Positions 1 to 12,105 of a stretch of 64,000 nucleotides of DNA are shown in pieces (position 1 is the stretch's first letter; each line of letters begins with the position of its first letter). The position numbers and the translations under genes were made by a program. Below the pieces are notes generated by a model. It did not search any database. It was not told the origin of the DNA and worked only from the letters and a program-made list of their open reading frames with translations. Source of the DNA: Ciona intestinalis (taxonomy: Eukaryota; Chordata; Ascidiacea; Phlebobranchia; Cionidae); NCBI RefSeq assembly GCF_000224145.3, contig NC_020177.2, positions 1,737,907 to 1,801,906 of the forward strand. The letters run 5' to 3'.

Positions 1-251
1 GCAAGGTGTTAACAGTGTTTGATGTTAACCATGGGTCACTAATGAGTAATTTGTTGGTCTTTCAGAGAAGGAAAAAATCGACTACTCATGAATGCACATA
101 CCTTTAAACTAATTAGGTGTATAGAACACCTGTGTTATTACGACTGTTACAGTTTTACCACACTCGTGGTATAACGGCTGATTCTGCATTGTCACACAAG
201 AATAAATAAGTGAGTTTATTATAAATTCATGATTGAACTCTTTTTTCCCAG

Positions 252-3166
252 ACATCTGATATCTCACTAATCGTGGAGTGCAATGTTGGTAACTTGGTCA
301 TCATGGGGTTCGTGTATGGTTACCTCTGTCTGCTTGCTTTAACAGCTTTCGTGTTCGCTTTTCGGGCTCGCAAGCTTCCAGAAAACTTTAATGAAGCAAA
401 GTTTATAACGTTTTCCATGCTCATCTTCTTCATCGTGTGGTTGTCTTTTATACCAGCATATCTCAGCACAACTGGTAAGAAATTAATGTATATAACTTAA
501 AATACTTTGTATTCTGACCTAATACCTAAAGAAACCATTTTTGGGGTCTGGATATTTTTATGCTATTAGTTTTAATTTATTAAACTAGTTATCCCACCAT
601 TTCTACATAGCTTCATGAATAAGGCCCGTCTTGCAGAGTCACTCAAAAAGGAATATGAAATTATAAAACTCTTTAAAGAGTTATAGCATGTCTTGGCCCT
701 AAATAAAGGAAAGTTTGAAACTCTTACAGTCATACACAGATCAGTTAACACCACATCTTGTTTCATGAATAAAAATCTGTGTGTTTTCTGTATTAAGGTA
801 TCAACGCTACAGCTGTAAGCTGCATTGCAATCTTATCTTCAACTTTTGCATTACTGGCTTGTATTTTTTTCCCGAAACTTTACGTGATATATTGGACACC
901 ACAAAGAAACACAGTAGAGGTACGTTAACATTAGACACTTGATTTTTAGGCCTTTAACTATATAGCAAATGCACCATATAATGGTAATGTTCTGCTATTA
1001 ATTTAACTAAAATGTTCGGCAATTAAAAAAATATTTTTAAATTTTTATTTTAACCTGAAACAATTATAATAATTAATAATTTCCCATAACTGTGTAATAT
1101 TTTCTAAACAATATGTTATTCCATGTAGGAGGTAAGACAAAATACAGCCACACATGCCATTCGGTCAAGTCGTTCAGTGGCATACAGTGTAAGAATTAAA
1201 CCACCAGATATGAGTTCAGATTCAAACAAATCAATGGTACAAGAAACTTCCCCTCCAAGAAGTAATTTCTACTTGCTTTTTTATTAAGAACCTTCTTGCA
1301 AATTACAAAGTATTCTAATATATTATATAACTATTGTATCCGTATGGCGGCAAAGTTGTTGCAATATTTTCTGCTATCTTTTTTAGTGTTGTTGAGTAAC
1401 ACGGAGGTCGCTCACAAAAGAAAAACAAATATTCTTTTAACACGCTTCATAAAAGAGGAGCTGTAAACCCTTGCTACTAAAAACTAAAACAAAATAAATA
1501 AAAACCTCACCAAAAAATTCAGCTTTTGTTGTAATTTACAATCTAGTGAATATTCGAAACTTTATCTGAATCTGCATGTTTATAGCTGGACGCAAAGGAA
1601 TGTATGGTCGTAACGCAAACGACAGAAATCCATTTAAAGACTTCGATAACAGCAACTTTAACAACAGCAACAACATCAACTTATCTTCAGTTTCTAAAGC
1701 GAGTAACCGACGTCTTAAAATACAAAATAGAAATCGTTCCCACAGTCTTCAACCAGAGGTAAGATTTTATAAATTAGTTATATATCTTATAAGTTTGAGT
1801 CGCATATTTTTTATCATTCCAACTAATATGAGAATGCTCAACCCTTATTTTTCGGAAATTTATCATATTAAAAACGGGCAAAACATACGAATGGGAATTG
1901 TATAACAACTGTAATACTAAAATTACAACTTGAAACTATTTACATGGATTTTATGGAACTCGGTTTAAAAAGTGTCTTGCGGCAGATAAAATATTGGTTT
2001 CAATTTCAATAAAACTTTCGTAAACTTTTAATGCTTAAACGCCTATTAGAAAATATGGCTGGCAATAATATCAGCAAGATAGTACATTAGCTATAAACTG
2101 TACAATTTTCAATACAGAAATGTTTATATAATTTATAAGCCCGTGTCCAAACACAAAGTTATTTGTTGTGCCATAACATTCTGTGTTTACAACAGCGATT
2201 GCGAATGAATCTGAACAACCAAGACATTTACGAAGATGTACTTACCACAACATTTTCAAAAGACATCAATCGATTTTCTGGACAATCTGAAAAAGATTCA
2301 GTACAGTCGGAAAGTAGTAGCACCAGTAAGTTGAATTAGTGTTATGATGGTATATGTCATGTGTTGATTGGGTTGTTTTGCAAGTTTTTAAGCGTACTAT
2401 TATTAAATCTAAAAAAGCTGTTATAAAAAATTTTTTTTTGTACTAACAACTCGAATATTGGAAAAAATTCGACAAAATACACACATGTTAGAATAGAATT
2501 TACTAGAAAAGCTATTTTATATTATGATTAGCAGTTTATATGTGTAATACCGTTACTTGTGCAGATGATACAGAATCAACTACATTCAACGTTGATATAG
2601 CAGGAAAAATATCTACGGACACTGCAATAACAGATCGGGCAGAAAACTACGAAAAAATGTAGGTATTTAAAAAAAATAATCTTAAAACCTATATTTTAAA
2701 ATAATGTATTTTTTGTTTTAGACTATTTGACGATGGAAAAAGAATTAACTTGAAAGTTGCCGTCAAAGTTAACATTCAACAAACAGCATGCGACAAAAAG
2801 TAAGTAGTAACAGGAATATCATGACCTCCAGAAATGATGATATTTATTATTTATTTATTTGTAAAGAAAGTCAAGTGGTTGAAGCATTATAAAACATAGA
2901 ACTCGTGGCCTATAGTTATAAATCTAAATGTGGCTTAACCAAATTTTCTGTAGTTGATAAATCATATTTTATATTTTAGTGCACCTTCGGTACAGCTCAA
3001 CAACAACAATAATCATACACCTTTGGAAACGATTTTACCGACAAGCGAGCAGCTAGCAAACAGACCATTATCAGAGTGCAACAATACTGGAGCCGAGTTA
3101 TCCGTTCAATCCTCCCGTGATGATATAACGACCACCAACAACATGTTTGATTCATCTTCTGCTTGA
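252..3166 (+). CDS. CASR: Calcium-sensing-receptor-like class C GPCR, 3' exons only
   Basis: Exons 252-474, 798-919, 1129-1261, 1586-1758, 2196-2325, 2565-2658, 2722-2799 and 2980-3166 join in one frame through GT-AG introns and end at a stop; the 5' exons lie left of the window. The first two exons give transmembrane helices 5-7, including [20 protein letters not shown] and then the FIPAY stretch, essentially identical to vertebrate CaSR, followed by the helix-7 motif LLACIFF. The third begins [10 protein letters not shown], matching the CaSR membrane-proximal tail EVRCSTAAHA. The rest is a Ser/Asn/Thr-rich cytoplasmic tail with an Asn run. CaSR senses extracellular Ca2+ at the plasma membrane and signals through Gq/Gi. 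An AATAAA near 3480 probably ends the transcript. Another class C receptor is possible, but the helix 5-6 match favours CaSR. Confidence 0.9.
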
Positions 3167-3640
3167 CGAAGTGGTGACAAATCAATTGTTTCTAATATTA
3201 TTATTTTCAATTTTCACTGACATTCTATCTCACAAAGCAATGAAAAAGTGAGTTATATTAATCGTGCTGCAAATTCCGAAACGTGTTTTTCTATTTTCTT
3301 GTTACTTTATTAACTGTTTTTCTTAATACCACTAATGTTTCTCTGAGAAATTCATGCACCATAAATTTCATGCAGATTTTAAAGCGGGCCATGAGTCTAT
3401 AGATCAAATGGTGCCGATTGGTCAAATTAAATTCTTCATTATTTTTTATTTATTTATCGCTAGTCTTGCTATGTTTTTTTAATAAAATTCATTAAAACGA
3501 ATTGTTATAAAAACGTTTTATGTGGTATTGGGCCAACTGTGGCGTAAATCAAGGGTCCTAATATAAGTCACTTCAGTATATCATGGTCATGATGAGGTGT
3601 CATGCAGTAAGACCTCCTTACAAAACAGAAGAACGTCATG

Positions 3641-3833
3641 TGACAGGGTGGGGAAAGATAGGACAGTTTTTCATTCTATTTTCCCATCCCATTTGATTGT
3701 AAACAAAGAACATTAAAAAAATTATAAAACCATATCCTCACGACTCCCATAGACCTTTCTTAATTGTTTAAAACACGATCCAGATATTTCGATATTATGT
3801 GCTAAAGGTGTCCCGTCCTCCCCACCCTACTAT
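3641..3833 (+). mobile_element. MITE-1 copy
   Basis: About 190 bp with inverted ends of the form GGGTGGGGAAAGAT and its complement CTCCCCACCCTACTA. The interior (TTCATTCTATTTTC, then CGACTCCCATAGACC, then TTGTTTAAAACACGAT) recurs in at least ten other places in the window, which defines the family. There is no coding capacity. Confidence 0.85.
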
Positions 3834-4188
3834 ATAAACTTAGCATATGGTATTCGGGTCACGAACTTTAAGCAGCTCATATCCAATTATATGTTATGTT
3901 AACTACGTTAATAAATGTACAGATTTGTACTTACGTTGGTGGTTAACAAACATGTTATTTAAAAGCAGCATTACTAATATTACTTTTTAATTAATTATTA
4001 TCGAGTAGTAGGTCAAGTGTTATGTATAACCAAGTGTCATATTGGGAATTTTATATAGTACTCAAACATTTGTATTTATTTTTCTTTCCCAACGACTCAC
4101 GCGTCCAGCTGGCAGCATTAAATTTTGTCGTGTCTACTTCCGCCGAGACGTGCTCACTTATAATCACCGTGTTATATATAGTACTGCG

Positions 4189-4553
4189 GGGAAAGATGGG
4201 ACAACTTTAGCACATTATATCCAGATCGCGTTTTAAATAATTAACAACGGCCCATGGGAGTCATGTGGACACGGTTTCATAATTCTTTGAGTGTACTTTG
4301 TTCACTACCAAATTAGACCAGAAAACAGTATTAAAATGTGTCCTATCTTTCCCCACCTTACTACATAGTAGGGTGAGAGTAGCTGGGAAATCTTTAGCGC
4401 ATAATGTCCTGATCACGTTTTACCCAAATAACAGCGGTCTATGGGATTCATGAGGATACGGTTTTATGATTATTGGAATGTTCTTTGTATAACACCAAAG
4501 GGGATGAGAAAAAGAATAAAATGTTGTCCCGATTCCCTTCACCCTACCATATA
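4189..4553 (-). mobile_element. Two adjacent MITE-1 copies
   Basis: Two reverse-oriented copies lie head to tail, at about 4189-4366 and 4368-4553. Each starts with a diverged GGGGAAAGATGGGACA-like end and finishes with CCCCACC(T/C)TACTA or CACCCTACCATA. Small ATG ORFs here are accidental. Confidence 0.8.
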
Positions 4554-4701
4554 AGGAAGCTAATTTACGAAATTCACATTCACATACATAGCCTACATTA
4601 TCATGTATTTTAGGGGTCGGGAAAAAAAACAAGAATCGATACATAGATACGAGTATATTTATATATTCGAAAACGAACCTAACTAGCTTATAAACGACCT
4701 T

Positions 4702-7700
4702 TTATGAAATTGGAATTTCACGTGGTGTTTTAGTGTAGGCTGGTGGTGGCTCACGAACATAATACGCTAATATTGGTTGAAGTGAGTTTCGTGGTAATGG
4801 TGTAACTCTGATTTGTCTGACTGGGTGAGATAAGTTGATGACGCTATCAATCTCTGGCGGTGGTGGGGTCGTAAAGGGCCAGGTAACTGTTTGAGATACA
4901 GAAGTTAGCCTAACAAGTCTTGCAGGTCGAAGTATCGAAACCTTACGTCTTCTTTTTCGTATTGCGCATGTTATCCCGATAATAGCAAACAATAGAAACA
5001 TTCCTGGTAACGCAATTGCAAGCGAAATCCACCACGGAAAGTTTATGATGTATGGTCTGCTAGTTGTCGAATTTCTTTCTACTAATATAGTAGAAACTGA
5101 TGTGAGGAAATGCGGTTCACTTTGTTGGGTAGTAATAGATGATGCTTCTGCAAAAAAGTAACATCTATATCGTATACTCGCCTTAATGTACATTTACAGC
5201 AGTTTTGGAGCTAACTTAACATATATATTTATCGAATTCCTGTGCCGCGGCAAAGCGGTAAGCGCACTTATTGCCTGTAGTGTCTAGCACTTTAGCTTAA
5301 AGTTTACGCGTGCGAGGCTCAATCCTGCGTTTGTGTCCTTGGGCAAGGCACTCACTTACAATTGTTTCAACCCAGTGGCGCCTTATAGATTCACTTAATT
5401 ATCAGCTTTTCATTAGAAAAAAACAAAAAGAATTAAAAATTAATTATTGGAGGATGGGGGAAATGGGACACTTTTTCATTCTATTTTTTCGTCTCACTTG
5501 ATAGTAAACAAAGAATATACAAAGAGTTATAAAACCGTATCGTCACGACTAACATAGACCATTAGTATTTGTTTAAAACTTAATCAGTACATTTGAATAT
5601 AATGTGCTAAAAGTGTCCCATCTTTCTCCACAGTACTATCCTACAAAATTGAATGTGGTAACTTAAGCGGACGCAAGGGTGTGCAAAACAGAACGCCAGT
5701 GTTATAACGTCTGTCGTTGCTGTACGCAACGCCAAAATAAATAACTTAGATTTATTTATTGATTTAACTGCGCACAACCTACCTGCACATCCCAGGTTAT
5801 TCTGTGTAACAACTCTGCCATCAAAGCACAAACATTCGCGGTTGCCTTGAATATCTTGGGTGCAGAGGTCTTGGCACCCACCATTTGCCTGTGGAAGCTA
5901 GGCTTTCGTTAAGAGTTTGATCGAAAATAAAGTATTAGGCTTTATTATATACACAATTATTATCAAATAAACGAAAAACTGTGTCTTAAACTGTAAAACA
6001 CGTGAAAAAACGGTTGGTTCTAGAACTTTTTATATGTAGTTTTAGGGATACAGCTACTATATCCCAACAAGTTATTAAAACACGTTACAACTTGAGAATG
6101 TTTTATACTATTAATTAATGTGGCTCATCGCTGCTGCCGTATGTCTCCTTGAGATTGGACAAAACACTTTACGGCAGTTCGTTGCTCTAACCAAAAAATG
6201 CCGTGTTCCAACGACTGTCGTTTTCGGCCATCCGAGAATAAAGCAAGTTATATTCATTACACTTATATCAATTGTTCCCGTGACTTCTGGTATGTACAAT
6301 ATACTCACTGCCCCGCAAATGGGACCTCTGTTAACATGTATTGGTCCCATAGAGATGGGCTTTTGGTTGACTGATGATGCCCGTCCGACAATCCCACACT
6401 AAAGAAACATGATTTGGGAAAAACACTAATTGTATCATTATGTTATATAATATATCATTTGTGTGTGCAGATTTGACTTACAGTGACTTGGCAGTGTATG
6501 TACAGAATAGAGGGTATTCTGGATGGCCATGAAAAAGAATTGAAAGAAAGCATGAGGCCATTCCAAAGTGACTTTTTTAGGCTGTAAACAGTTGAAACAA
6601 TTATTATCGCATTTGGTATTTGCCGTTGTGGTTAAAAACATACTTGTTTCGAGATACGGTACGAATCGTCTGGTCAGTTATGTTCATATTCGGAGTCACC
6701 CAGCACCTTTGCACCTGCATTAAGTAGTGATCCAAGGGAACTATAACAAAGTATATTAAGCAGTGACAAACCTGCATCCGCAAAGAGTTTGACGTTCGAC
6801 CAAGAAAACCAACAGAAACTGGACTGGGAATTGTGACATTGGTTTGTTCAGTCGGTACACCTCCAATTACAAAACAAGAACCTCCTGGAACGGACAAGTT
6901 GACCGATTGCGACCTGAGGCGTATAGTAATGTAGGTAAGATGGGAAACCTTAGCCAGTTTGTCCATATTTCAAAAATCAATATACAGTAAGGTGGGGAAA
7001 TATGGAACACCTTTCATTCTATTTGCTCGGGCCACTTAGTAGTATAAACTAGGAACACGCAAATAATTATAAAATCGTATATCCTCACGACTGCAATATG
7101 GACCGTTTTTAGTTGTTTAAAACACGATAAGAGTAGTTAGATATTATATCCTAAGCCTAAGGTGTCCAACTTTAAACTTAAAAGAAATATAGTAGAAATG
7201 GGGTAAGACGGAATTGTTATTGCCAATGTTTTCAAAGTCAAAGTACATGACGGTTTTTGGGGTGGTACCACTAATAAGTACTACTATTCTTCTATTAATT
7301 GACAACTCCTAAAAAAAATATACTGAAACCCACAGTGAGTAATTTAGCAATTCCCACATTAGAGATGCAATCTTAGCGTTTCGAAAACAGTCGGGGAAAA
7401 CAGGACAGTTTAATAACCTGTGTTTAAATTTCGAATATTTTTCCATACATTATCATGGTGTTATGTCAGTATACTTTAATAAAATTACCCCTAAGGTTTA
7501 AATTAAAATATAAACAAACTCTTTAAAGTTTGACAAGAAAAATATTGGTTTCATTGTTGAAAATATATATACAGAAAAGTATCACATTAAGATATCTATT
7601 TACTTTTACGTACTTACATCGTAAACGGTAAAACGTCGATTACAATCGGGGGTGGTGTAAACTGTACCAGCTGACAAGACAACTTTAGATACACAGGTTC

Positions 7701-9790
7701 CCTTTGATCGATACGGCTTTTGTTGTAAATTGAAACGATCGCGTATTCATACACTACTCTATCATTTACGGTCAACTATGGAAGCAACATATGTATTACT
7801 TTAACTGCGGCTAACAAAGATAAAACGAATTAATAATAATACAAACTTCATTTTTTTGTGTTATCGAAGGAACACGAATTCAAAAAGTCGGGGGGTAACG
7901 CAATAGTCGTTATAACACATTAATTGTTAAAATAGAGGTAGAAACTTATAGTATAAATTGCTTCAACGTTATATCCAACAGACCAAATTGTAACAACGAA
8001 AAGAAGTATTAAAGCTTATATCCATATTGCGTAATATATAATGTTGATGAAAAAAAAAAACGTTTTATTGTCGTTTTATCGTAAAGAAAACCGATAATTG
8101 TATATGGACCTTATAAACGTTAACATTTAATTCAGTGGACAGAAGAAAGTAAGAAAATGAATATAAACATTTAATCGGTTATATGTTACCTGTGGGCCGC
8201 CACATGTTCCATGGTTTGCTGTTATGTTTCCGGTGAAATTTAAGAATTTGAATAGACATGTAGGATTGTTTGGTTCCAACAAAAAACGTGGGTTTATCGG
8301 GTCAGTCAGTTTTATGGAGCTGTGACCACTCAATTGATTAATTTCGCAACGACCAACGCTATTTATAAAAATACCATAATTACAAAATGTTATGTCACAA
8401 TTTAATCGGAGGAACGATGTTCAGGAAGCTGAAACGTATTAATGTAACTTACTTTGTCCCAGAAAACGACCGTCGCTATAGGAGGCCAGAAAACGACCCA
8501 CGTTATATGTTACTTTGTGGGTGGTTATTAATCTCCATCTCTTTTACGTTTGGCTGTTAATTTGGACAACCCATTGTTGCGACCACTGGGTTGGGGGCAA
8601 TCGCCGTTAAGTGTCTTGCCCAAGGACACATACGCCCACAACGGTAGCAACGACGAGCCATGAACCCATTCTCTCTGGGTTAGAGGCAGGCGCGCTAACC
8701 ATCAACTGTTCTACGGCGCCAGCATTTTAGGTTATTGGCTACTGCGTAATACTTGAAAACTTATATACAATTAATTTAACTAATCTGTTAAATAAATAAT
8801 TCTATTTCGTACCGGAAGCTCTGGTGTTAGAAAGCAGCCTTGACATTATGCATTTATAATATCACCTTATGGTTACTTGATTTTGAGTGCATTGTATTGA
8901 AAGTTTCAAATAGCTTGAAAGAGCTTCGCTGTTTGATAGCATCGGTATATTAGAAGGAGGTGGACATGTCGACTGACAACGCTGATTTTGTAGACATGGG
9001 TTAGATTTTACTTTTCCGACATTATAAATATTTTAAACAAAATATTAGGTTAAAATGGTTGATGATGTAGGTTTACGATTTAGCAATTGTAGCATGTCGA
9101 ATTGAAGAAGTTATATTAATAATAAAATCGTTAATTTGGTGGTTATATTTAGAACATTTACGATAAACCTTATCTTATACCTGCTGTATAGTGGGGGGAG
9201 ATGGGATCCATTTTCTCGTCCCATTTGGTTGTAAATAAAGAAAAATTCAACGACTTACGACTCCCACATGTTATAATTGTTTAAAACGGGATCACGATAT
9301 TTGGATATTTTTTGATAAAGGTATCTCGTCTTCCCCCACCCTACTATATCAATAAAAGAACTTAAACTTGGTGGTTGTGTATAGGTTATTTAAGACAAAC
9401 ACTGTTTTATATTTTTCTATGCATGTACATACTTATAAATATAAATATATACTAGGATGGGGGAAGATGAGACACCTTTTCATTCTATTTTCTCGTACAT
9501 TTTGGTAGTAAACAAAGAACATTCAAAGAATTGTAAAACCTTGTCCTTGCGATTTTCATAGACCGTTGTTAATTGTTAAAAACACGATCAGGATATTTAT
9601 ATATTTTGTGCTAAAGGTGTCCCTTCTTCCCCCACCCTACTATATATATACAATTATCCTAGTTAATTAAACATTTTTATCTCAACAAATATCATAAACC
9701 AAAAAATATTAAAAGAAGCAAATGTGCTGGTTTTATACTCACAATTTTCGATGAACACACAATCAAAAGTAAAAATAAAAATACAAGCAT
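4702..9790 (-). CDS. ZP-EGF-transmembrane protein, complete, 481 aa
   Basis: Ten exons (9743-9790, 8866-8981, 8190-8358, 7618-7775, 6772-6913, 6644-6714, 6482-6581, 6309-6398, 5783-5888, 4702-5147) join with matching phases. Residues 1-15 are a signal peptide (MLVFLFLLLIVCSS). Residues about 48-165 form a ZP-N domain with spaced Cys and the segment NDRVVYEYAIVSIYNKS. Residues about 170-290 form ZP-C, with VQRCWVTPN and SILYIHCQVTCG. Residues 299-333 are one EGF-like domain (GGCQDLC, ECLCFDG). A single helix spans about 372-396 and is followed by RKRRRK. The tail of about 80 residues is proline-rich and carries PPPAY (467-471), a PPxY WW-domain ligand. ZP proteins polymerise into egg coats and apical matrices. 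EGF between ZP and the membrane is unusual. The acceptor at 8981 is the weakest junction. No precise orthologue recognised. Confidence 0.82.
5236..5400 (+). mobile_element. tRNA-derived SINE, head part
   Basis: It begins with a tRNA-like A box (GCAAAGCGGTAAGCGCAC) and a B-box-like GAGGCTCAATCC. The family body follows: GTCCTTGGGCAAGGCACT and CAACCCAGTGG. It lies in the last intron of the ZP gene. Confidence 0.75.
5452..5635 (+). mobile_element. MITE-1 copy
   Basis: Ends GGATGGGGGAAATGGGACAC and GTGTCCCATCTTTCTCCAC are near-inverted, with the usual interior. It sits in the last intron of the ZP gene. Confidence 0.8.
6118..6262 (+). mobile_element. SINE, internally deleted
   Basis: Matches the SINE body (GTATGTCTCCTTGAGATT) and tail (CGACTGTCGTTTTCGGCCA, then GAATAAAGCAAGTTA and ATTCATT) with the middle missing. 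The overlapping ORFs on both strands are not genes. Confidence 0.65.
6990..7560 (+). mobile_element. MITE-1 followed by a MITE-2 fragment
   Basis: A MITE-1 lies at about 6990-7165 (AAGGTGGGGAAATATGGA start). Immediately after it, 7195-7560 carries MITE-2 sequence: GGGGTAAGACGG, a TGACGGTTTTTGG stretch, CTATTCTTCTATTAATTGAC and CAAACTCTTTAAAGTTTG. Both lie in an intron of the ZP gene. Confidence 0.7.
8448..8722 (-). mobile_element. tRNA-derived SINE, nearly full length
   Basis: Read on the minus strand, the head carries A and B boxes (GGTTAGCGCGCCTGCCTC, GGGTTCATGGCTCG). The body TGTCCTTGGGCAAGACACTT and the tail AAAGTAAGTTACATT follow. It lies in an intron of the ZP gene. Confidence 0.85.
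9191..9645 (+). mobile_element. Two MITE-1 copies in ZP intron 1
   Basis: Copies lie at 9191-9348 (GTGGGGGGAGATGGGAT to TCCCCCACCCTACTATA) and 9452-9645 (GGATGGGGGAAGATGAGAC to CTTCCCCCACCCTACTATA). TA dinucleotides abut the ends, as expected for TA-targeted elements. Confidence 0.85.
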
Positions 9791-10385
9791 TTCCCTTTCT
9801 TTTACCAACACTCGTGTAATAATGTTTACGATGTTACCGCAACCACAGAAAAACTATTCAATAATTAAATATTACGAATTGCAGTTAATCAACATTTTCC
9901 GGAATCAGTGAATCAACTAGTTTACCACGTATATAGGCCTGGCATATTGGTGAAAAAAATTTAAAACAAATCGGAGTTTAACGTAAACATGTTTGTGTGA
10001 AAAACTTAATGAATGAATGTAACGAACCACGTTTTAGTTAAAATTTATTGATGTTTTACCTCATAAAAGTTTGTCTGTTTATTCGAAAATATCTTGAAAC
10101 GCCTTGATTACAATCTGATGCTTATAACGTTTATACCTTACTGTGTAAAACAGTCAATAGCATGTAAAATATGCATGTTATATAAAAATAGTATACAGTA
10201 GGGTGGGGAAGTTCAACTTACGCTAACTAAGTTACATTAGGTTAGTAGAACACAATTGTGTAATGGTATAATGTGATGTAGGAAAGTTATTATAGTCATT
10301 CCGTGGTATAGGGGGCGGCTAAACTTGGGGGGTTGATTTTTAAAGCGACAATCCGGTTCTCGGTTCCACCGACATCCATTATAAC

Positions 10386-10418
10386 CATAGACTCCTTAAG
10401 ATAACTAAGGAGTCTATG
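10386..10418. repeat. Perfect 13-bp inverted repeat
   Basis: CATAGACTCCTTA and its exact complement TAAGGAGTCTATG are separated by 7 bases. No element is recognised around it. Confidence 0.7.
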
Positions 10419-10917
10419 AATATAACAAGGTTTTCCCTTGCTCTGCGTCAGTGATGTACCATAGGTTCTGCTAACCAAATATCCGCCTGGGTTTGGATTA
10501 GGGGCACACTATAATACCTGACAGAAAAAAAGGTGTTTGCATATGCATGCACAAATAAGTAACATAATAAATTATCCTCAAATACATGATAAAATCCCTG
10601 AATACTGTAATAATAGATTAAATGTGTAAAGTTACTTACTTCATAGACACGTAGCACGACGACAGTTAAATTTCTTTATACGCGCGAAAAGCATCGCCTC
10701 AATTTAAAAAAAGCTGGGAAACACTGTATTAGGCTGAATTAAAATAATTCTTACGAAAATAATACTAAAAGATTATTTACGATCGTATGGTATAAACTTA
10801 TATGGTGCTTGCTTGTACCACCTAGGAGACCTTCGCTTATATACCATGGTTTTGGACTTAGATATTGTTATCAATATTATTGTGGATTGCGTTTAAACCT
10901 AATCTTAGCTATGTAAA

Positions 10918-11985
10918 CTGTAACGTCACGAAAATGTGACGTCACGAAACTGTGACGTTACGAAAATGTGACGTCGCGAAAATATGACGTCGCGAAAATA
11001 TGACGTAACGAAAATATCACGTCACAAAAATTGTGACGTCACGAAAATATGACGTCACGAAAATATGACGTCACGAAAATATGACGTCACGAAAATATGA
11101 CGTCACGAAAATTGAGACGTCACGAAAATTATGACGTCACGAAAATTGTGACGTCACGAAAATGAAACGTCACGAAAATTATGACGTCACGAAAATTGTG
11201 ACGTCACGAAAATGTGACGTCACGAAAATGTGACGTCACGAAAATTGTGACGTCACGAAAATATAACGTCATGAAAATATGACGTCACGAAAATTGTGAC
11301 GTCACGAAATTCTGACGTAGAAAATGTGACGTCACGAAAATATCACGTCACGAAAATTGTGACGTCACGAAAATATGACGTCATGAAAATATGACGTCAC
11401 GAAAATGTGACGTCACGAAATTGAAACGTCACAAAAATTATGACGTCACGAAAATTGTGACGTCACGAAAATTGAAACGTCACGAAAATTATGACGTCAC
11501 GAAAATTGTGACGTCACATTTTCGTGAATATGACGTAACGAAAATATCACGTCACAAAAATTGTGACGTCACGAAAATATGACGTCATGAAAATATGACG
11601 TCACGAAAATTGTGACGTCACGAAAATTATGACGTCACGAAAATTGTGACGTCACGAAAATGTGACGTCACGAAAATTGTGACGTCACGAAAATTGTGAC
11701 GTCACGAAAATTATGACGTCACGAATTGTGACGTCACGAAAATGTGACGAAAAATTTGACGTCACGAAAATTGTGACGTCACGAAAATGTGACGTCATGA
11801 AAATTGTGACGTCACGAAAATTGTGACGTCACGAAAATTGTGACGTCACGAAAATGTGACGTCACACGAAACTGTGACGTCACGAACTGAAACGTCACGA
11901 AAATTATGCCGTCACGAAAATTGTGACGTTACTAAAATTGTGACGTCACGAAAATGTGAAAACTGAAACGTTACGAAAATGTGAC
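10918..11985. repeat. Minisatellite of TGACGTCACGAAAAT units
   Basis: About 1.07 kb of tandem 15-17-bp units of the form TGACGTCACGAAAA(T/TT), roughly sixty copies, with scattered substitutions and one- or two-base length changes. Most units contain the palindrome TGACGTCA, the consensus CREB/ATF site. A SINE tail follows directly and the hydroxyacid-oxidase remnant starts about 240 bp further on. The 63-codon ORF inside is an artefact of the repeat. Confidence 0.97.
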
Positions 11986-11996
11986 GTAAAATACAT

Positions 11997-12105
11997 TGTA
12001 ACACGTAAGCTGGTACGAGGTGTATGAAACAGATCACCCGTGTTATAACGACTGTCGTTTACCGGCCACGCGAGGATAAAGCAAAGTACGACTCGTATTC
12101 TTTAA
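11997..12105 (+). mobile_element. SINE tail fragment
   Basis: Contains CACGTAAGCTGGTACGAGG, ACCCGTGTTATAACGACTG and CGCGAGGATAAAGCAAAG, the 3' part of the SINE family. It abuts the minisatellite. Confidence 0.75.

Noticed and set aside
4022-4236. Two overlapping plus-strand ORFs
   Set aside because: They run from spacer into a MITE-1, with no domain or splice context.
6111-6402. ORFs on both strands
   Set aside because: Mostly SINE remnant; only 6309-6398 (minus) is used, as an exon of the ZP gene in that frame.
11391-11582. 63-codon ORF (MTSRKCDVTKLKRHKNYD...)
   Set aside because: It is a translation of the minisatellite unit and disappears where unit length changes.
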